64,000 nucleotides of DNA from Tetrahymena thermophila SB210 (lineage: Eukaryota > Ciliophora > Oligohymenophorea > Hymenostomatida > Tetrahymenidae), in contig NW_002476172.1 in assembly GCF_000189635.1 (NCBI RefSeq), positions 62,001-126,000 on the forward strand, read 5' to 3'. Below are positions 1 through 13,500 of this stretch, one piece after another. Numbering within the stretch: the first letter of the stretch is position 1; each line of letters starts with the position of its first letter. The notes under the pieces are model-generated. The model did not search any database and had not been told where the DNA came from. It was given only the letters and a program-made list of their open reading frames with translations. The translations under genes and the position numbers were made by a program.

Positions 1-476
1 AAAAATATTTAAAAAGTAATTAATGAATTATTGATATGATAAATTGTTTTATCTACTCCATATTTTAATAAAATTTAAAGGGAATAGAAATTAAAAAAAT
101 AGATTAATTAAAAAACATACATACAATAAGATAGATTGATTAGATAGATAGATAAAGGTTTTAAAGTTTTGAATAATAGTAATTTTCAGAATAATATTCA
201 ATCTCGTTAAATATGTTTTTTTCAAGTTTAATTGTAAGAAATCTTTAAATATAAAATAAAGACAATATTCATTCATCATCTTTCTATTAAAATAAAAATT
301 GAATTAATTAAAAAACCATCCCTAAAAAGATAATTGATAAGTTAAAAAAATAAATATTATTAAGAATTAATTGTGAGTTTGTGTGTATTCAAACTAGATA
401 ACAAAACAAATTAGTCAAGTGTAGTAAATTAAGTATACAAATTAAAAGCAAAAGCAAGAACTAAGCAAGTACCAAT
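1..476. other. AT-rich intergenic DNA upstream of the Rab gene
   Basis: No coding stretch with gene-like composition was seen on either strand. It holds a short GATA/TAGA microsatellite near 130-155 and probably the promoter and 5' leader of the Rab gene that starts at 477. No definite promoter element can be named. Confidence 0.6.
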
Positions 477-1378
477 ATGATAGATTTTCCCTAAGATTAT
501 GATTACTTATTTAAAATAGTATTAGTAGGTAGGTATTTAATTAAATCATTTATTTAGATTATTATTTATTCATTAAATAGAACAAATGAAATTTAATTCC
601 ATCTTTATATTAAAAAATTATGAAATCTATTGTACGAATAAATAATCTGTATTTTTTTAAAAAAGGCGATCCAAAAGTAGGAAAAAGCTATATTTTATCA
701 TAGTATATAAGAGAAGATTTTGACCTTGAAAACAAGGACACTATTGGAGTTGAATTTGACTAAAAATTCTACCCCACTATGCCTGGATAGGATAAAATTT
801 TAGTATAATTATGGGATAGCGCAGGAAAATATGGATTTTTATAGAAGTTACCTTCTTACTTTAGAGCTTCCACAGGAGCTTTGCTAATTTTTGATGTGAC
901 AAAAAAAGACTCTTTTCTTAATTGCGAAAAATGGTACAATACAATAACATCGCTAGCAGACCCACATATTCAAATAGTTTTAGTCGGAAATAAAACAGAC
1001 TTAAGCAATTTAAGAATAGTTTCAAGACAAGAAGCAGAAGATTTTGCAAAATAAAGGAATATTAAATACATAGAAGTTAGTGCCTTAACTGGAAATAATA
1101 TAGATGAAGCAGTTGGAATTGTTGTTGAAGGTAATATATGAATATCCAATTCATTTTTACAATTATTTTACTTAAAAATAAATAAATTTACAAAAATACA
1201 TTTATTTATTGCCAGTGAATTGGTAAATTAAAAATTTCATTTAAATAAATTTAAAGATACCATGAGACTGATTAGATCAAATAGTTACAATGTTTCTACA
1301 AATAAAAATATTTTGCTTAAACATAGAGTAGATGTATCATAGAGAAATTAATGCTGTGGAACTGGAGGAATGGTTTGA
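477..1378 (+). CDS. Rab-family small GTPase (Rab11-like), three exons
   Basis: Small GTPase of the Rab family, expected to cycle between membrane and cytosol and direct vesicle traffic. Exons 477-528, 666-1130 and 1257-1378 close perfectly in frame (212 aa, TGA stop). The short first exon supplies the typical start YDYLFKIVLVGD, which identifies the true ATG; an ATG at 620 lies inside intron 1. Visible motifs: P-loop GDPKVGKS (residues 18-25), switch I DTIGVEF (42-48), WDSAGK (67-72), NKTD (126-129) and SAL (156-158). The C-terminus carries a CC pair followed by seven residues, as in Rab11 proteins whose double cysteine is not terminal; geranylgeranylation is inferred. Oddity: the usual catalytic glutamine of the G3 motif (DTAGQ) is lysine here, so intrinsic GTPase activity may be low. 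TAA and TAG occur as Gln codons. Rab assignment is secure; the Rab11 subtype is only suggested. Confidence 0.9.
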
Positions 1379-3452
1379 GATTAATACTCAAAAACAAAAC
1401 AAGAAAAAAAACATTTATATTAAAATAAATAAATAAGTTAACAAATAAATACATTAAAAAATAAATTTTGGCTAATATTAAAAGATGGAATAACATAAAA
1501 ATGTACAGGATAAAAAATTTCATTTTTTAAAGATCTATCTTAATAAATATACATTATCTATCTACCTAATTACAGATGAAAGGCTAGGATAAGGAACTGG
1601 ACAATAAATAGAGACTTCTTCTTTTTAATTTAGAGAAAGTGAAATATAAATAATAAATCATTAACTAAATTAAGCAATTTACATACATATAAAACGCACT
1701 CTAGTTAATTTAATCATAAATATTTTAGTTATATAAAAGTTAGCTTGCAAAAAAAATAATAAATAAATATTATTAAATTATTTATTGTAAGACTTATAAA
1801 CAAATTGTACAATATTTATTTTTTCTGACCTTTTATCTTTAAAAAAGATATAATTTAATTGCATTACAGATTTGCTGGAAATATAAATATTTATTCATTT
1901 ATAACCTATTAATAGGAAATATATTTTTTTAAAGTCTATATTTTACTTAAAATAGCCATAATACTTCTATAAAATATATTTTAAATTTAATTTCCCCTCG
2001 TGATTCAACTTGAAAATTAAATGAATACTTATGGTGAATAATTTTTCAATTAAATAATATGCTAATACCAAATCATATTTAATGATTATCATATATAAGA
2101 TATAATATCAAAATTTAATTTTCTAAAAAAGTTTTGCTCGAAGCTAGTGAATATTTAATTTCATATAATTCAAGAAAGTATATTTTTCACTTTTAGTTTA
2201 AATAGAATTTAACAAATAAAAATCTATTTATCTTATTTTTATTTTAATCTATTAAAAATTCCTAACAAAAAAGTAAATGCTCTTTAAAAATATTGTATTT
2301 TGCTCATAAGATAAGCATTATAAAATAAAGTAATCTACCAATAAAATATGTAAGAGATAATTTCATTTAAAAGAAATAATTCATTTTAAGAATGAAATTT
2401 AATTTTATTAAATTTACGAATTTCAGTAGCTAATTTAAATTTATATAAATATTTTAGTTTTAAAATCTATGATTTAGATTAATACAAGTTACACAATTTT
2501 AACGAAAAAAGTTGTTAATTAGATTTGTAAATATTCGATTAAATGTAAGAACTTTAGATTATTTTTTTTGTGAATATAAATTACCAAGAAATGATATTCA
2601 ATTCGAAAAGTAAAGAAAGATTACATAAAAAAGGCATAATCATTATTTTAAAAGTTATTAATCATTTCATAAACAAATTAATATTTCTGAAATTCACTAA
2701 AATGCATGGAAATCAAAAATGATATTTTTTACAGAAAAAAATTAGAATTTTGATTTAAGATGAGGGGAAATTAGTAAATGATTGAATGAAACTTAATTAT
2801 TTTTTTTTATGGGTAAAAATGAAGATTGAAAGATAATATTTACCAAAAAAAATAATGATACAAATGTATCTCTATTGAATTATAAAATGTGTATTTATAT
2901 ATATATGTCCTTGTTATATTAATAAAAGAACATATTTAATGTAAATAAGAATCTAATAATTAAAAATAAATAACAAGCAATCAAAAGAAAAGATGATTAA
3001 TAATTTATCAAACAAACAATCTTATAAATAAATGAAGTAAATGAAAAATTTATTATCAATCAAAAAGAAATTGTTAAATAATAATATGAATTAATGAATC
3101 TGTTTATGAATTTATATATATGTCTGTTTTGGTGTGTAGTCGTCCATTCGTTTAATTTTGTAAATATTTCTTTTTATTGTATAATAGAAGAAATTAATTT
3201 GAAAGATTAACAATATAATTAACAATTTATCTATCTATCTATATAGTTTTTAACAAATAGCTATATTTATATCGCAATAATAATTGATACAATTGCAAAA
3301 AGGTTTATTACAAATAGCATATACAGGCAGGCAATAATTATCATATTTATTTTAAAAGCTCTTCATTAGTCAATAGAAATAGAGAGTCATTAATAGATTT
3401 AAATCTACAGGAAGTGCAATCATATTAGTTTCTTATAGCTGATTTCTTAATA
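1379..3452. other. 2-kb intergenic region
   Basis: Very AT-rich spacer without a convincing gene. A stretch at about 1574-1640 follows an AG acceptor-like site and stays open in the ciliate code, so an alternative last exon of the Rab gene cannot be excluded, but nothing recognisable is encoded. The part near 3100-3450 probably contains the promoter and leader of the following large gene. Confidence 0.5.
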
Positions 3453-6400
3453 ATGAGTGTTAATAAAGCTAACGTTCGCCATTCAAAAAACCTTTCCTAT
3501 TCTAATTTAAATGAGTCTAACAATAATAGCAGCAATCCTAAAATTTTAGATATTCATGAGAAGTATCATGTTCCATTTGGTACATCATCAGCCAGTTAAA
3601 ACTCTACTCCTTCAAATTCTATTGTTTCAAATATAAAGTAACTTTTTCACAAGCAAATATCTATATTATGATCCCTATAAATGCTCTTACACTTTCATTT
3701 TATTTGTTATATATCAGCTCAAGGCAATAATACAAAAAACATAAAAATAAAATAATATCAAAATGAATCAGCTTGTTATTTTTTACTTTTATTTAAAATA
3801 TTAAATAGAAAAGTTATAGGTTCTAATTCAGTACTATTGCATCCAACAAGTTAGTAAAAGAAGAATAGTATCAATGGTAAAAGCTCTCCAAAATATTTGA
3901 ATCTTTCTGTAATTTAATATTCTTAGGATTTTTATTTAATTGTGAATGTTAAAAGATTGATGCAAATACATATTTTCTTCAACAATAAAAAAAAGTAGTT
4001 TGATTCTTATCATTTTTAATTAAATAGGGTAATGAAGTTAAAATGCAAAATTAAACTTTATAATACTTTCCTTCAAACAGTCTTGTAAATAATTAGGGGA
4101 GTAAGAAAATAAGTAGAAAAGAGAGCAACGGCTCTAATAGCGAGGAAATAAACTAGCTAAATTAGTAACAATTATTCGTCAAACAGTTGGCTTAAGCCAA
4201 TTAAATAGATTAAATGAACAATAATGAAGAAAATTCATTAAATAGCAACGTTATTACTAGCTCCAATGAACTTAATTTAGGATTAGCCCAAGGTAACATT
4301 TCTTCTGCATCATCTAATCAAATATCAGCAAAGGAGCATATCCCACTGAATAAATAGTAGCCTTAATTCAAGTTGTATTCTTAAATGTATGAATAAATGA
4401 AGTAAAGTAAATAAGCCAGCAATTCTAGGATTGGGTTCAATCAATCTGAAGATCTCTCAAATAAATTTTCTACTAATAGCAATTCATAAAGCAATATTTT
4501 CAGTTAGTAAAATTAGTAAAACAGTAATAAGAGTTAAAATGAGAATTAGTATCAAAAGATAGCTTAATCAACAAAGTAATTTCAGTAAAATATGCAAAAG
4601 AATAGCAGCTATTCACCTGAAAATAAAAAATCTTCATCTCCGATGATATAATTTAACTACTAATCAGTCATGGCTGTGAATCAAAAAAATTTAAAATAAT
4701 CTTAGCTTCAAAATAGCTAGTAGCAAACAAATTAGCCATTGTAAAATAACGATAGTTCAAAAGTATAGTAATCTTAATCTGGTTCTAAGGGTTAATCAAT
4801 GAATTCATCTCTTTAATTAAAGAGACAGTCAGGCGAGTAGTCAAAATTAAATTTATTCTCCGAAGCATTGGCTAATCAGCCATCTTCTCCTATGAAAAAC
4901 ATACGTTCAGGGGGATAAAAGACAAATCTGGGTGAGAGCAAATCCACAAAACATTCTTAAAGCAACAGCAAAGAACATTCGTAATTTCTAGCACAAACTT
5001 AACAGAATTAATTTTTTTTTCATGGACACAACAATCAAAACGATGGAAGAGTCTATTCTTCTACTCCTTCTCATAGTAAGCAAATTTAATACATGCAACA
5101 ATAATAAAACCATTAAATTTAATCGAACTTGACTACATCCAACTCCTAATCAGATCTTCTAACATTAAATGCTAATTAATTATAACAAATACCAAATGAT
5201 GACACGAATGCCTCTTCGCCTTTGATAAAATCAGTTGGAAGCGGAAAATTAGGTTCAAATCAAAGGAAAGAATTTGTGAAACAGCACATATAACTTTAAT
5301 AATAAATTCATCCTTTTCATCGTTAAACATATTCAGTTTCTAATATTAAAACAAACTAAACACTCTAACTCAACCAATCACAATAAGTGTAAGCTAACCC
5401 AGAAGGCTATTTGTAATAATTTAGTAAAGATGCTACGAGAAACTAAAATAGCTAGTCTAATAGCAACTCTCTTTCTTAAATAAAGAGAAACTAAAGTAAT
5501 CCAAAATAAACATTAAATATTAGCATTAATAATACTTCAGCAGTAGGAAATAATACATTTTATATGCCAAACAACACCTATACAAATCTCACAAACTTGA
5601 GTACAACAAACGCAGCTAATTAACAAAAATAGTAAATGAATAGCAGCCACTTGAAATAAAACATAAAAAATACCACAAATATCAAAAATTCTGAAGTCTC
5701 TTTAGAATAAATGAAAAGAATTTATATTCCTACAACAGGAGAGCAAATAAAAAATTACAATAGTTACATGAGCAATGCTTAGTCAAAAAGTCCTTCCAAA
5801 AATGAATCAAAAGTTCATGAGTTTGATAATATTAATTTTATTACAGGCTAAACCAGTAAAGGGGATGAAGATAGAAAATATGTAAAAAAAGAAATGTAAT
5901 TAAGAGACATGCAAAATTATTGGTTAAAATTAATATAATTGAATAATAACTCTCAAAATCCCAGTGTAAGTAATAGCTTAGAGAAAAAGAAGCCTCAATT
6001 ACTCATGGTTTAAGGCAAGGGTGTTCAGGAAACTAACAAAAGCTCAGGTTAACAAAATTAAGGGCAATTTACAAGCAGAAAACTATTGGCATATCAAAAC
6101 GGAATTAAATAGATAACTGAATATGATTATTCTCTTAAAAATATTGTAGATTAGATCCTGTTATTTAATTAGCTGTATTTGAATTAAGTCCCCAATTTAT
6201 ATCAAGAAAATGAAAAACTCAGACAGGCAAATAAAATTAACTTGGAAGAAATATCTGAATTGAAATAAAAAGTTGCTGTAGGTGATAGTGTTATGGTTAA
6301 ACTTAAAAAGGATTTAACCAAATGCGAATAATAGTTGGCTAATTACACCACTTAAACATCTCTAAACTAAGAGCAATTAATTGTTCTTTCTGGAGAGAAA

Positions 6401-8040
6401 TCTCCTGCAAAGTTGTAATAAAATTAACAATTAATAGCTGAAAATCAAAATCTCTAAATGATCATTTAATAGCAGCAAATTGAAATTGAACAATACAAAG
6501 AAAGAGAAAATTAAATTAGAGAGTTGTTGATTGAGTTTAATAAGAAGGGATTAATATAAATTGATGTAAATGGAGATGCCCTCATTCGTTCTATTCATCA
6601 TAACCCTGAATCAGAAGACAACCAATCTGGAAACAGGGAAGAATATAAACTTTGCAAAAAGAATCTCAAAGAACTCCTAAAAGAATAAAAAGGAAACAAC
6701 TCCATAAACGGAGATCATCTTGCAGACGATTCAAGTAAGATTTTAATTTCATTCATAAAAAATTGCTTAAATAATTTAAAATTATTAAAAAAATTAAATA
6801 TTTTCAAAATTTGTTAAAAAAATTGATAAAAGTTAATTAAACTTAACTCGATTTTAAAAAAACCTAAATTATTTAAAAAAAAAAAATATAAATAAATTAA
6901 AAATATATTTTATCTTGATTTATATTAGGAATTAGTGATTCTCAAGAAAGTAGCTTTGGATTTATTGGAAAAGTAACTTTGCAGGAGATAGAAACATAAT
7001 AGGAGTTGGAGAAATAATAAAGTGAAAGCCCTATGAATAGATAACAATCTCCAAAAAAAGTAGATGGATAGTTAAAAGAAAAACTAAAACTTAATATGGC
7101 TTAAGTTTAAGAAACTCAAAAATTAATTATTTAATAATAAGCAATTTAAGAATAAAATGAAAAGGAGATGTAAATGCATTAGTAAATGCTTAAATAGCAA
7201 GAAGCAGCATTAATTGCATAGTAAAACTAAATTAAACAACAATAAAAAGGAGGAAAGTTAAAAACCCAAAATGTTTAAGCACAAAATTAAATTCTGAAGA
7301 ATCCACAATAAATATGCTTACCATAGCAAAATTAAAAACTAAATCAACAGCAAATTTAATAACAATAATAGCTTATCCATAATTAATAATTTAATAAAAA
7401 ACATATTTAATAACAATAACAATAAAATCAAATCATTTAATAATAGCAGTAATAATAATAGTAATAGTTATAGAATCACTTCTAGCAAAATCCTAACTTA
7501 AATGCTATTAAAATTAGTTAGAATTCTAATCAAATTAGTGGTTTGAATAGCAAGCAATCAGAAGAAATGAATATTCGTGATTTAGCACACATAGATAATT
7601 CAAATATAGAATATGATGAATTGACAGAAGATTAATTGAATTAATAATATTTATAAGATTAATTGTAAATCATATAGCTACACTAATAATAATTAAATTT
7701 ATAAAATATAAAATCAAATTAATAGAACACTCCTTGTGCATCAGGATCAGGTGCAGGAGAAAGTTTTATTAGCAGTGGAAATGGAGTTAAAATGCCAAAA
7801 CCAAATATGTAAAAACTTTAATTGAAAAACTTGTAAAAATCTGTTAGTCCTCCTAAATAAATTGTAATGTAAGAAAATGGTTAACCTGGAGCTTAAAATA
7901 AACCTATAATTAACAAAATAGAAATAGAAGACTCTAGTGGTATGGGTTTTCACGATGAATTTATGAGTCGTCTTGATGAATTCAGTCTTTCATGGAGAAA
8001 AGCCGCTGAAAGGGAAAGAAAACCCCACACATAATTTTGA
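3453..8040 (+). CDS. Giant Q/N/S-rich coiled-coil protein of unknown function
   Basis: Four exons (3453-3637, 3809-3908, 4028-6734, 6929-8040) join in consistent phase to 1367 codons ending in TGA. No known domain was recognised. Residues of roughly 1-720 are low-complexity Ser/Asn/Gln with scattered basic clusters. A heptad-like charged stretch (about 5880-6720) looks like coiled coil. The last exon includes runs of consecutive Gln codons (about 7370-7480) written as mixed CAA, CAG, TAA and TAG. The extreme C-terminus turns compact and charged, with the segment DEFSLSWRKAAERERK, and may be the only folded or conserved part. Such prion-like composition is common in Tetrahymena proteins and does not reveal function; a scaffold, RNA-granule or cytoskeletal role would be guesswork. 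The gene model is well supported by frame closure, the first two small introns least so. Confidence 0.8.
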
Positions 8041-8660
8041 TTTACTATTTAAGAATCAAAGTTTTATTAAAAAATGCCAGATCTATAAAAATTTTTAAAT
8101 AATTGCATTTCTTTCAAAAACAGTAGGATAAAGGATTTTTGGTAAAAGCAAACTTTCTTTTGAGTAATTGCATAAGAATATTTTCACAATAAATATTACA
8201 TAAGATATTGCTTAATTATTTTAAAATCTTGGGTAGATAGAATTATTCAGTTTCTATAATTTTTTAATAAAGTGCCTTATCGTAGTAATTGAAATATTGA
8301 ACATTAAAATAAAATAAATTAATTAAAAAATCTTTAATGAATAGATAATAAAAATATTGATTTTATTTGCAATACTTTTTTTAAAAATAATTAAATAATT
8401 TATTAATAATATTTTTATTTAAAAATGTTAAGTCTAGATAAACCTCTATAATTAATTAAATAAATAAATCAATCATTTAATTTTTATATTTATATGGAAT
8501 TTTTATATATTTTTTGTACATATATTGTATTCATTTTAATACATGATTCTCTATATAAATCAAATTATTAAATATTATATTTATACAACAAGCGAACACC
8601 ATCATACAGAAATATTATTTATTAAATAGCATAAAATATTTTACAAAACATTTTAAATAT
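8041..8660. other. AT-rich spacer between convergent units
   Basis: About 600 bp of AT-rich DNA after the stop of the Q/N-rich gene. It should hold its 3' UTR. No gene or structured repeat was seen. Confidence 0.5.
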
Positions 8661-9244
8661 TCAACTAAATTTAAATAATAATAATAAATATAAATTTTAG
8701 TTTTTCCTACATTACTGATGCCTGTCGAAATCTGTTCTTATTACTATGTCCACAATAATTATTTATTTTATATCTTTGTTTAAAGCTTTTTTCCATACTA
8801 AATCTTTATTCTATTGTCTTTCAAACTAAAAATTGACTCATATATGAATAGATTTTCCTCTAAATTCTAATAGGAATATTTTTTGCTATGCAATTTTCTT
8901 AGGATTTTATTATTTTCTGTTAATAAGCGCTAATTTGTATGCTCCTATATTATGAGTCGTAATCTTTAAATAGGCTATATGTTGCTAGTTATAAAATTGG
9001 TTTGGTATTTTGCTATTAATTAAATTTAATACAAATTATTCTATTGCCTCTTGAATTTCATTTATATTAAATTTACTAGAAAGATCGTGATTATCTTCGC
9101 TATATTATTTTTGAAATAGATCCTAATTTTAAATTTCAAATATTTTTTAAAGCTTATTTATTGGATTAATCATAATATTTCCATCCTAAGATTATTCCCC
9201 ATTATCTCTTCACTCAGCAATCGATTTGATGTTTCTTCTGCCAT
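8661..9244 (-). pseudogene. Broken ORF remnant, unknown family
   Basis: On the minus strand an ATG at 9244 opens MAEETSNRLLSEEIMG and runs 24 codons to a TGA. Directly overlapping, another frame starting with the ATG at 9173 runs on with gene-like composition for roughly 110 codons (including NHDLSSKFNINEIQEAIEQF) to an in-frame TGA at 8840-8838, after which the same frame stays open to a TGA at 8663-8661 (including KKALNKDIKQII). The simplest reading is one former protein of about 190 aa interrupted by a frameshift and a nonsense codon. No domain was recognised. An alternative is a real gene with unseen introns, but no good GT..AG pair spans the breaks. Confidence 0.4.
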
Positions 9245-10552
9245 TTTTTATTTTGTATCAACCAAGTTATACTTTAAAAAATTTTTTTGTATTTAGGTTT
9301 ATAGAACATTGCTCTTTAAGAATATACATGTTATATGTTAAAAACATTTGTTGTTACCATAAAAAAAATTCAGACAAAAGTATTTTGCTTTTGGTGCTTT
9401 TTTATAAATGCTACTTCATACAATATTTAACAAATTTTTTCATGCACTTTGTTTTACTATTAGAATTAATAGATTGCTAAATCAACTAATTTCATTTACA
9501 ATTTTTTTTGTATTTCTGAAAATAAATTTTGGTTAATAAATTGAATTAAAATTTCAGGAGTAATAATAGTATATTTATTTATTTAAATATTCAACAAAAA
9601 TTTATATATTAAATAAAACTAAAATTGTTTTATTTATGGATTAAAATAAAATGTAATATGAATTCATTTGAAATTAATGTTTACTTTACAATTTTCAATT
9701 TTTTTAAATAATTTTTATCAAATCAATTTTTATTTAATATTCAATTCTCCTTTTATTTCTTAAAATAAATTACAGTTCTTAAAATTTTATTTAAATTTTT
9801 AGTGAACATATATTGAAAGGCATTTTTTATTTTAATTATACCTGAGTTATTAGGTAATGAAAGTATTTCATATTTTTTCTAAATATTTCTATTTTAAATT
9901 TAGATTTACAAATATTCTTACTAAACTTTTAAATTGATATCTAAAGTGTTGCTATCAAATAGCCTTTTATCAAGTAATCTTTATTTAACATTCAAAAATA
10001 TTCATTCTATTTTTATGCGAGCTTACTCTTCATTAAATAATCATTTTGTATTCTATTAAAGAATATTTTAAGGTTAGTACTCAGCATTTACTATTTACGA
10101 GAAAAAATTAATTTATAGCTAGTCTGTTTTTTTTCTTTTTATTTTTTATTGTTCTTTTTAAAGATTTTTTATATTTTTACTTGATAAATTAATGGCTGGC
10201 TAACTTTTGGAATTATTAGTTTTGGATTATTTAAATTACACTTGATATTTATGATTTTTTCTTTTTTGAAAAGAAAGTGATAAAGAAAAATATAAATGAA
10301 TTTAAGAACGTGCTTTATAAAGAAACTTAAAAAATTTTAATAAATTTTCTTGCATGCATTAAACAAAATATATTAATTTTAGCAATAAGATAAATTAAAA
10401 AAAAACTGAACTTAACTAGAACTAATTATTTTAAATTGGGTACATTTTTTTGAATCATTATATTAAATTATACTTTCTTTAAATTTTGCAGATTTTTAAA
10501 TTATTATTTATAAATTAATCTAAAAAATTATTAAAATATTTGAAAAAAGTAA
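9245..10552. other. Upstream flank of copy A, shared with copies B and C
   Basis: From about 9520 this flank is recognisably the same sequence as that upstream of copies B (from about 15531) and C (from about 22575), with shared blocks such as AATTCAATTATTTAG-like motifs, the TATGCGAGCTTA segment and the last 200 bases before the ATG. It therefore marks the left part of the duplicated unit and presumably carries the promoter. The part before 9520 is AT-rich without recognised content. Confidence 0.55.
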
Positions 10553-13500
10553 ATGACAAATTGTTTTACAAAAATGTTTGCAAAATTAGATATATTTGGT
10601 TCTGAGGTAGGACTAAACTATTAAAAAGATAACATATTCAAGACGACATTTGGAGGATTTATGACTTTAGGTTTTTTTGCATTCTTAGGAGTATTCTTTT
10701 GGAATAATGTAAGTTAAATATTTTCTTAATTAGAAAAATCAAAATTTTTATAATTTTAAAATTAGATTTCCTCCTTTCTGAACAAAGGTAAATAAATAAA
10801 TACTGATTTTTGATTACTTTTTTATTTTGGGATTTTAGAAAGATCGTTTAAGAGATAAATCAAACAAAATATAAACACGAAAAAGAAATCCAAAAAAACT
10901 AATTTAAAGACTTTATATAATAATAAAAGTCTTTATTTTTAATGAAATTTGATTCAGTAAACAGCTTTTGATTTGGGTGAAATGAAGGGGAATATATTAA
11001 TTATTTTCTAAGGTTACTTACTGAAATTTATTTTAAATTTGTGATATTTAAACTAAAAACTTGCTAGTAAATATTTTGAGTTTTTAATGATATTTTATTT
11101 GATTAGAAAACGTGTTTGCCTCAACAATTAAGTAGTTCTATTCAGATCCACCTGCAGTTGCTCTTAACCCAAGAAATTTTATGTTTGCTGTTTAAATCAA
11201 CTAAGATGATTTCATTTAGAGTCCCTTACTGAATATCACTTTTGAAACAAGAAATTATGCCACTTTTTCTAATGGAACAAAAATTAAAAATCTAGTATTT
11301 AACTATTAAAATATAAATAAATTATTATCAACTTTTTCAAAACTAATTAAAAAAGTATCCTACTCAACTAGAACCATGCACACCAGAGCATTGGTCTTAA
11401 TTACCACAGAATGGTGTTAATTGGACAGAGGCCTTCTAGTAATACGGTCTTTAACAGTTTCTTTGTCCTACGTAATTTTTTTAGAATTACTAAAAAATAA
11501 GCTCTTATATAGCAAAATAATAAATAAATAAATTAATGAGTAACTTTCAAATAATATAGAAAAGATTATGAATTTATGTTAGGAGGGACATACATTTCAT
11601 AAAACTTCTATCATTGGAAGTTTTCTATCACTAAATGTTCAAACAATACTCTTCCAAATGCTCTTTGGAAACCTGTTTGTAAGAGTGATCAACAATTTGA
11701 AGCGTATTTCAACAAGACTCAAAACATTAGATTTAAAATATTTACTAGCAATTTCGTTATTAATGCTCTAGAAAGCAAAAATTATGTAAATAGCTATGTT
11801 GAAGATTCTATCTTCTTTTTAATACAAAATAAGAATGTAATTAATTAATTTATTTCTTTCTTTCTTATTTTATTTGTTTGTTTGAGAATCATCTAATATT
11901 TATTTTTAATTATTAGTCATACATTACATCAGATATTTACTTTAGTGAAAATGTTATCCAAACAGATGAAAGCCTGCTACCTTTTCCTAGTATATTAAAT
12001 GAAACTATTGTAAATTTTCAAGCAGGAAACTTTAGACCTTAATACACATTTGGGTAGGTTGGAGATGTATTTGCAGATTTTTTTATCAGAAAAGATCCTT
12101 TTGTTTACAAAACAAACAGAAGTTTTCAAAAAGTTACCCAGATTATTTCTTACATAGGAGGATTCGCTCAGATTTTTATTTTAGTTACAGCTATTTTAGG
12201 TAAAAAATATTTTATAAAAACTAAAATAAAATGAAGATGAGATTTTATTCTTTATTAAAATAATTTTATTCAAAATAGTTAGTCAGTACAATGAGTACGT
12301 TTATGCAATATCACTGGCCAATAAGATATATGATTTTTAATTTTCAAGCAATTAAGGAAAAAAGAGTTAATAAACTTAATATACGTCATAAAATAATGAT
12401 AATCGCAAAAGCGACAAATAATATAAACCAAGTATTTTTGAAAGCCTAAGTAAAAAGAGTTCTTTTGAGACAAAATAAAATCACAATTAGATTGCTCAAA
12501 TAGGCTAGCTTGATTTAGAAAAATAAGATATAAGAAAGGATGGCTAATAGGAAATGGAGATTAATATAGCAAACAAAAATTAAAAAAAAATAATTAAAAG
12601 AGAAGATGATGGGTTGTTACCTTTCGATGAGTTGAAAGCAATTATACTATAAAGAAAATTATAAATTGAATAGTAATAGTAAAATTATTAGTAACAGAAA
12701 TTATGTGCAATTAATTAAAAAAAAGAATTGATTAAAACTGAAAAAGATACTGTGTAGGAGTAATAAGAAGTAACTATAAATTAAGTATAAATTATTGATA
12801 AGGATAAAGACTAAATTATTAAGAAAATTGATGATATTTAACCAACATCTGATATTAAAATTCGCAACAAAAACTAAGTTTCTGCTCCACATAAAATTGA
12901 ATCTAAGAATTTAATTAATGAAAGCATTCATCCTGAGAGTCCTTTGGAAATTGAGAATAAAGATTTATTTTCATAAAAAGAAATTAATACAAAAAATGAA
13001 GACAAAATAATAAATATTGAAAATACAAGACCAACAATCTAGTTAGATCAATATGAGTTTAAAAACAGCTTGTAAGAATACCCAAATAGCAATACTAAAT
13101 AAACCTTAAAAATTTAAAATTTGAACTAAGATGTGAATTCTTGCGAGAATATATAATTTACTTACAATTAAAATTCAAACATGGTAAGCACACCCAATAA
13201 CAACTTAGCAAAAGATACCCCAAAATCAAAATTCTTTTCATAAAATAATATTCTCTTGCATGGTCTTGGATATTAAAACTAAAAGTAATTCCTCTAAAAA
13301 GAGTTTGAATTTTTGCTCAAAAAACAGTCTACTCTTAAAATGACTTTTAAATACTTTTTATATAAACTCACCTGCCATAAGTTTTTCAAGACCGAGTAAG
13401 TTTTACTATTAGATAAAGTCAATTAATAGATGAAAAAAGATTTGGATATATTTACAATCATCAATAGAATAAAGGAAATTGAGAAATTTAAAAAGCTATT

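Noticed and set aside
620-665. ATG at 620 as start of the Rab gene
   Set aside because: It would remove the conserved YDYLFKIVLVGD start; the exon at 477-528 splices perfectly into the P-loop at 666.
9226-9480. 84-codon hydrophobic + strand ORF
   Set aside because: T-rich low-complexity reading in an intergenic flank, overlapping a more gene-like minus-strand frame.
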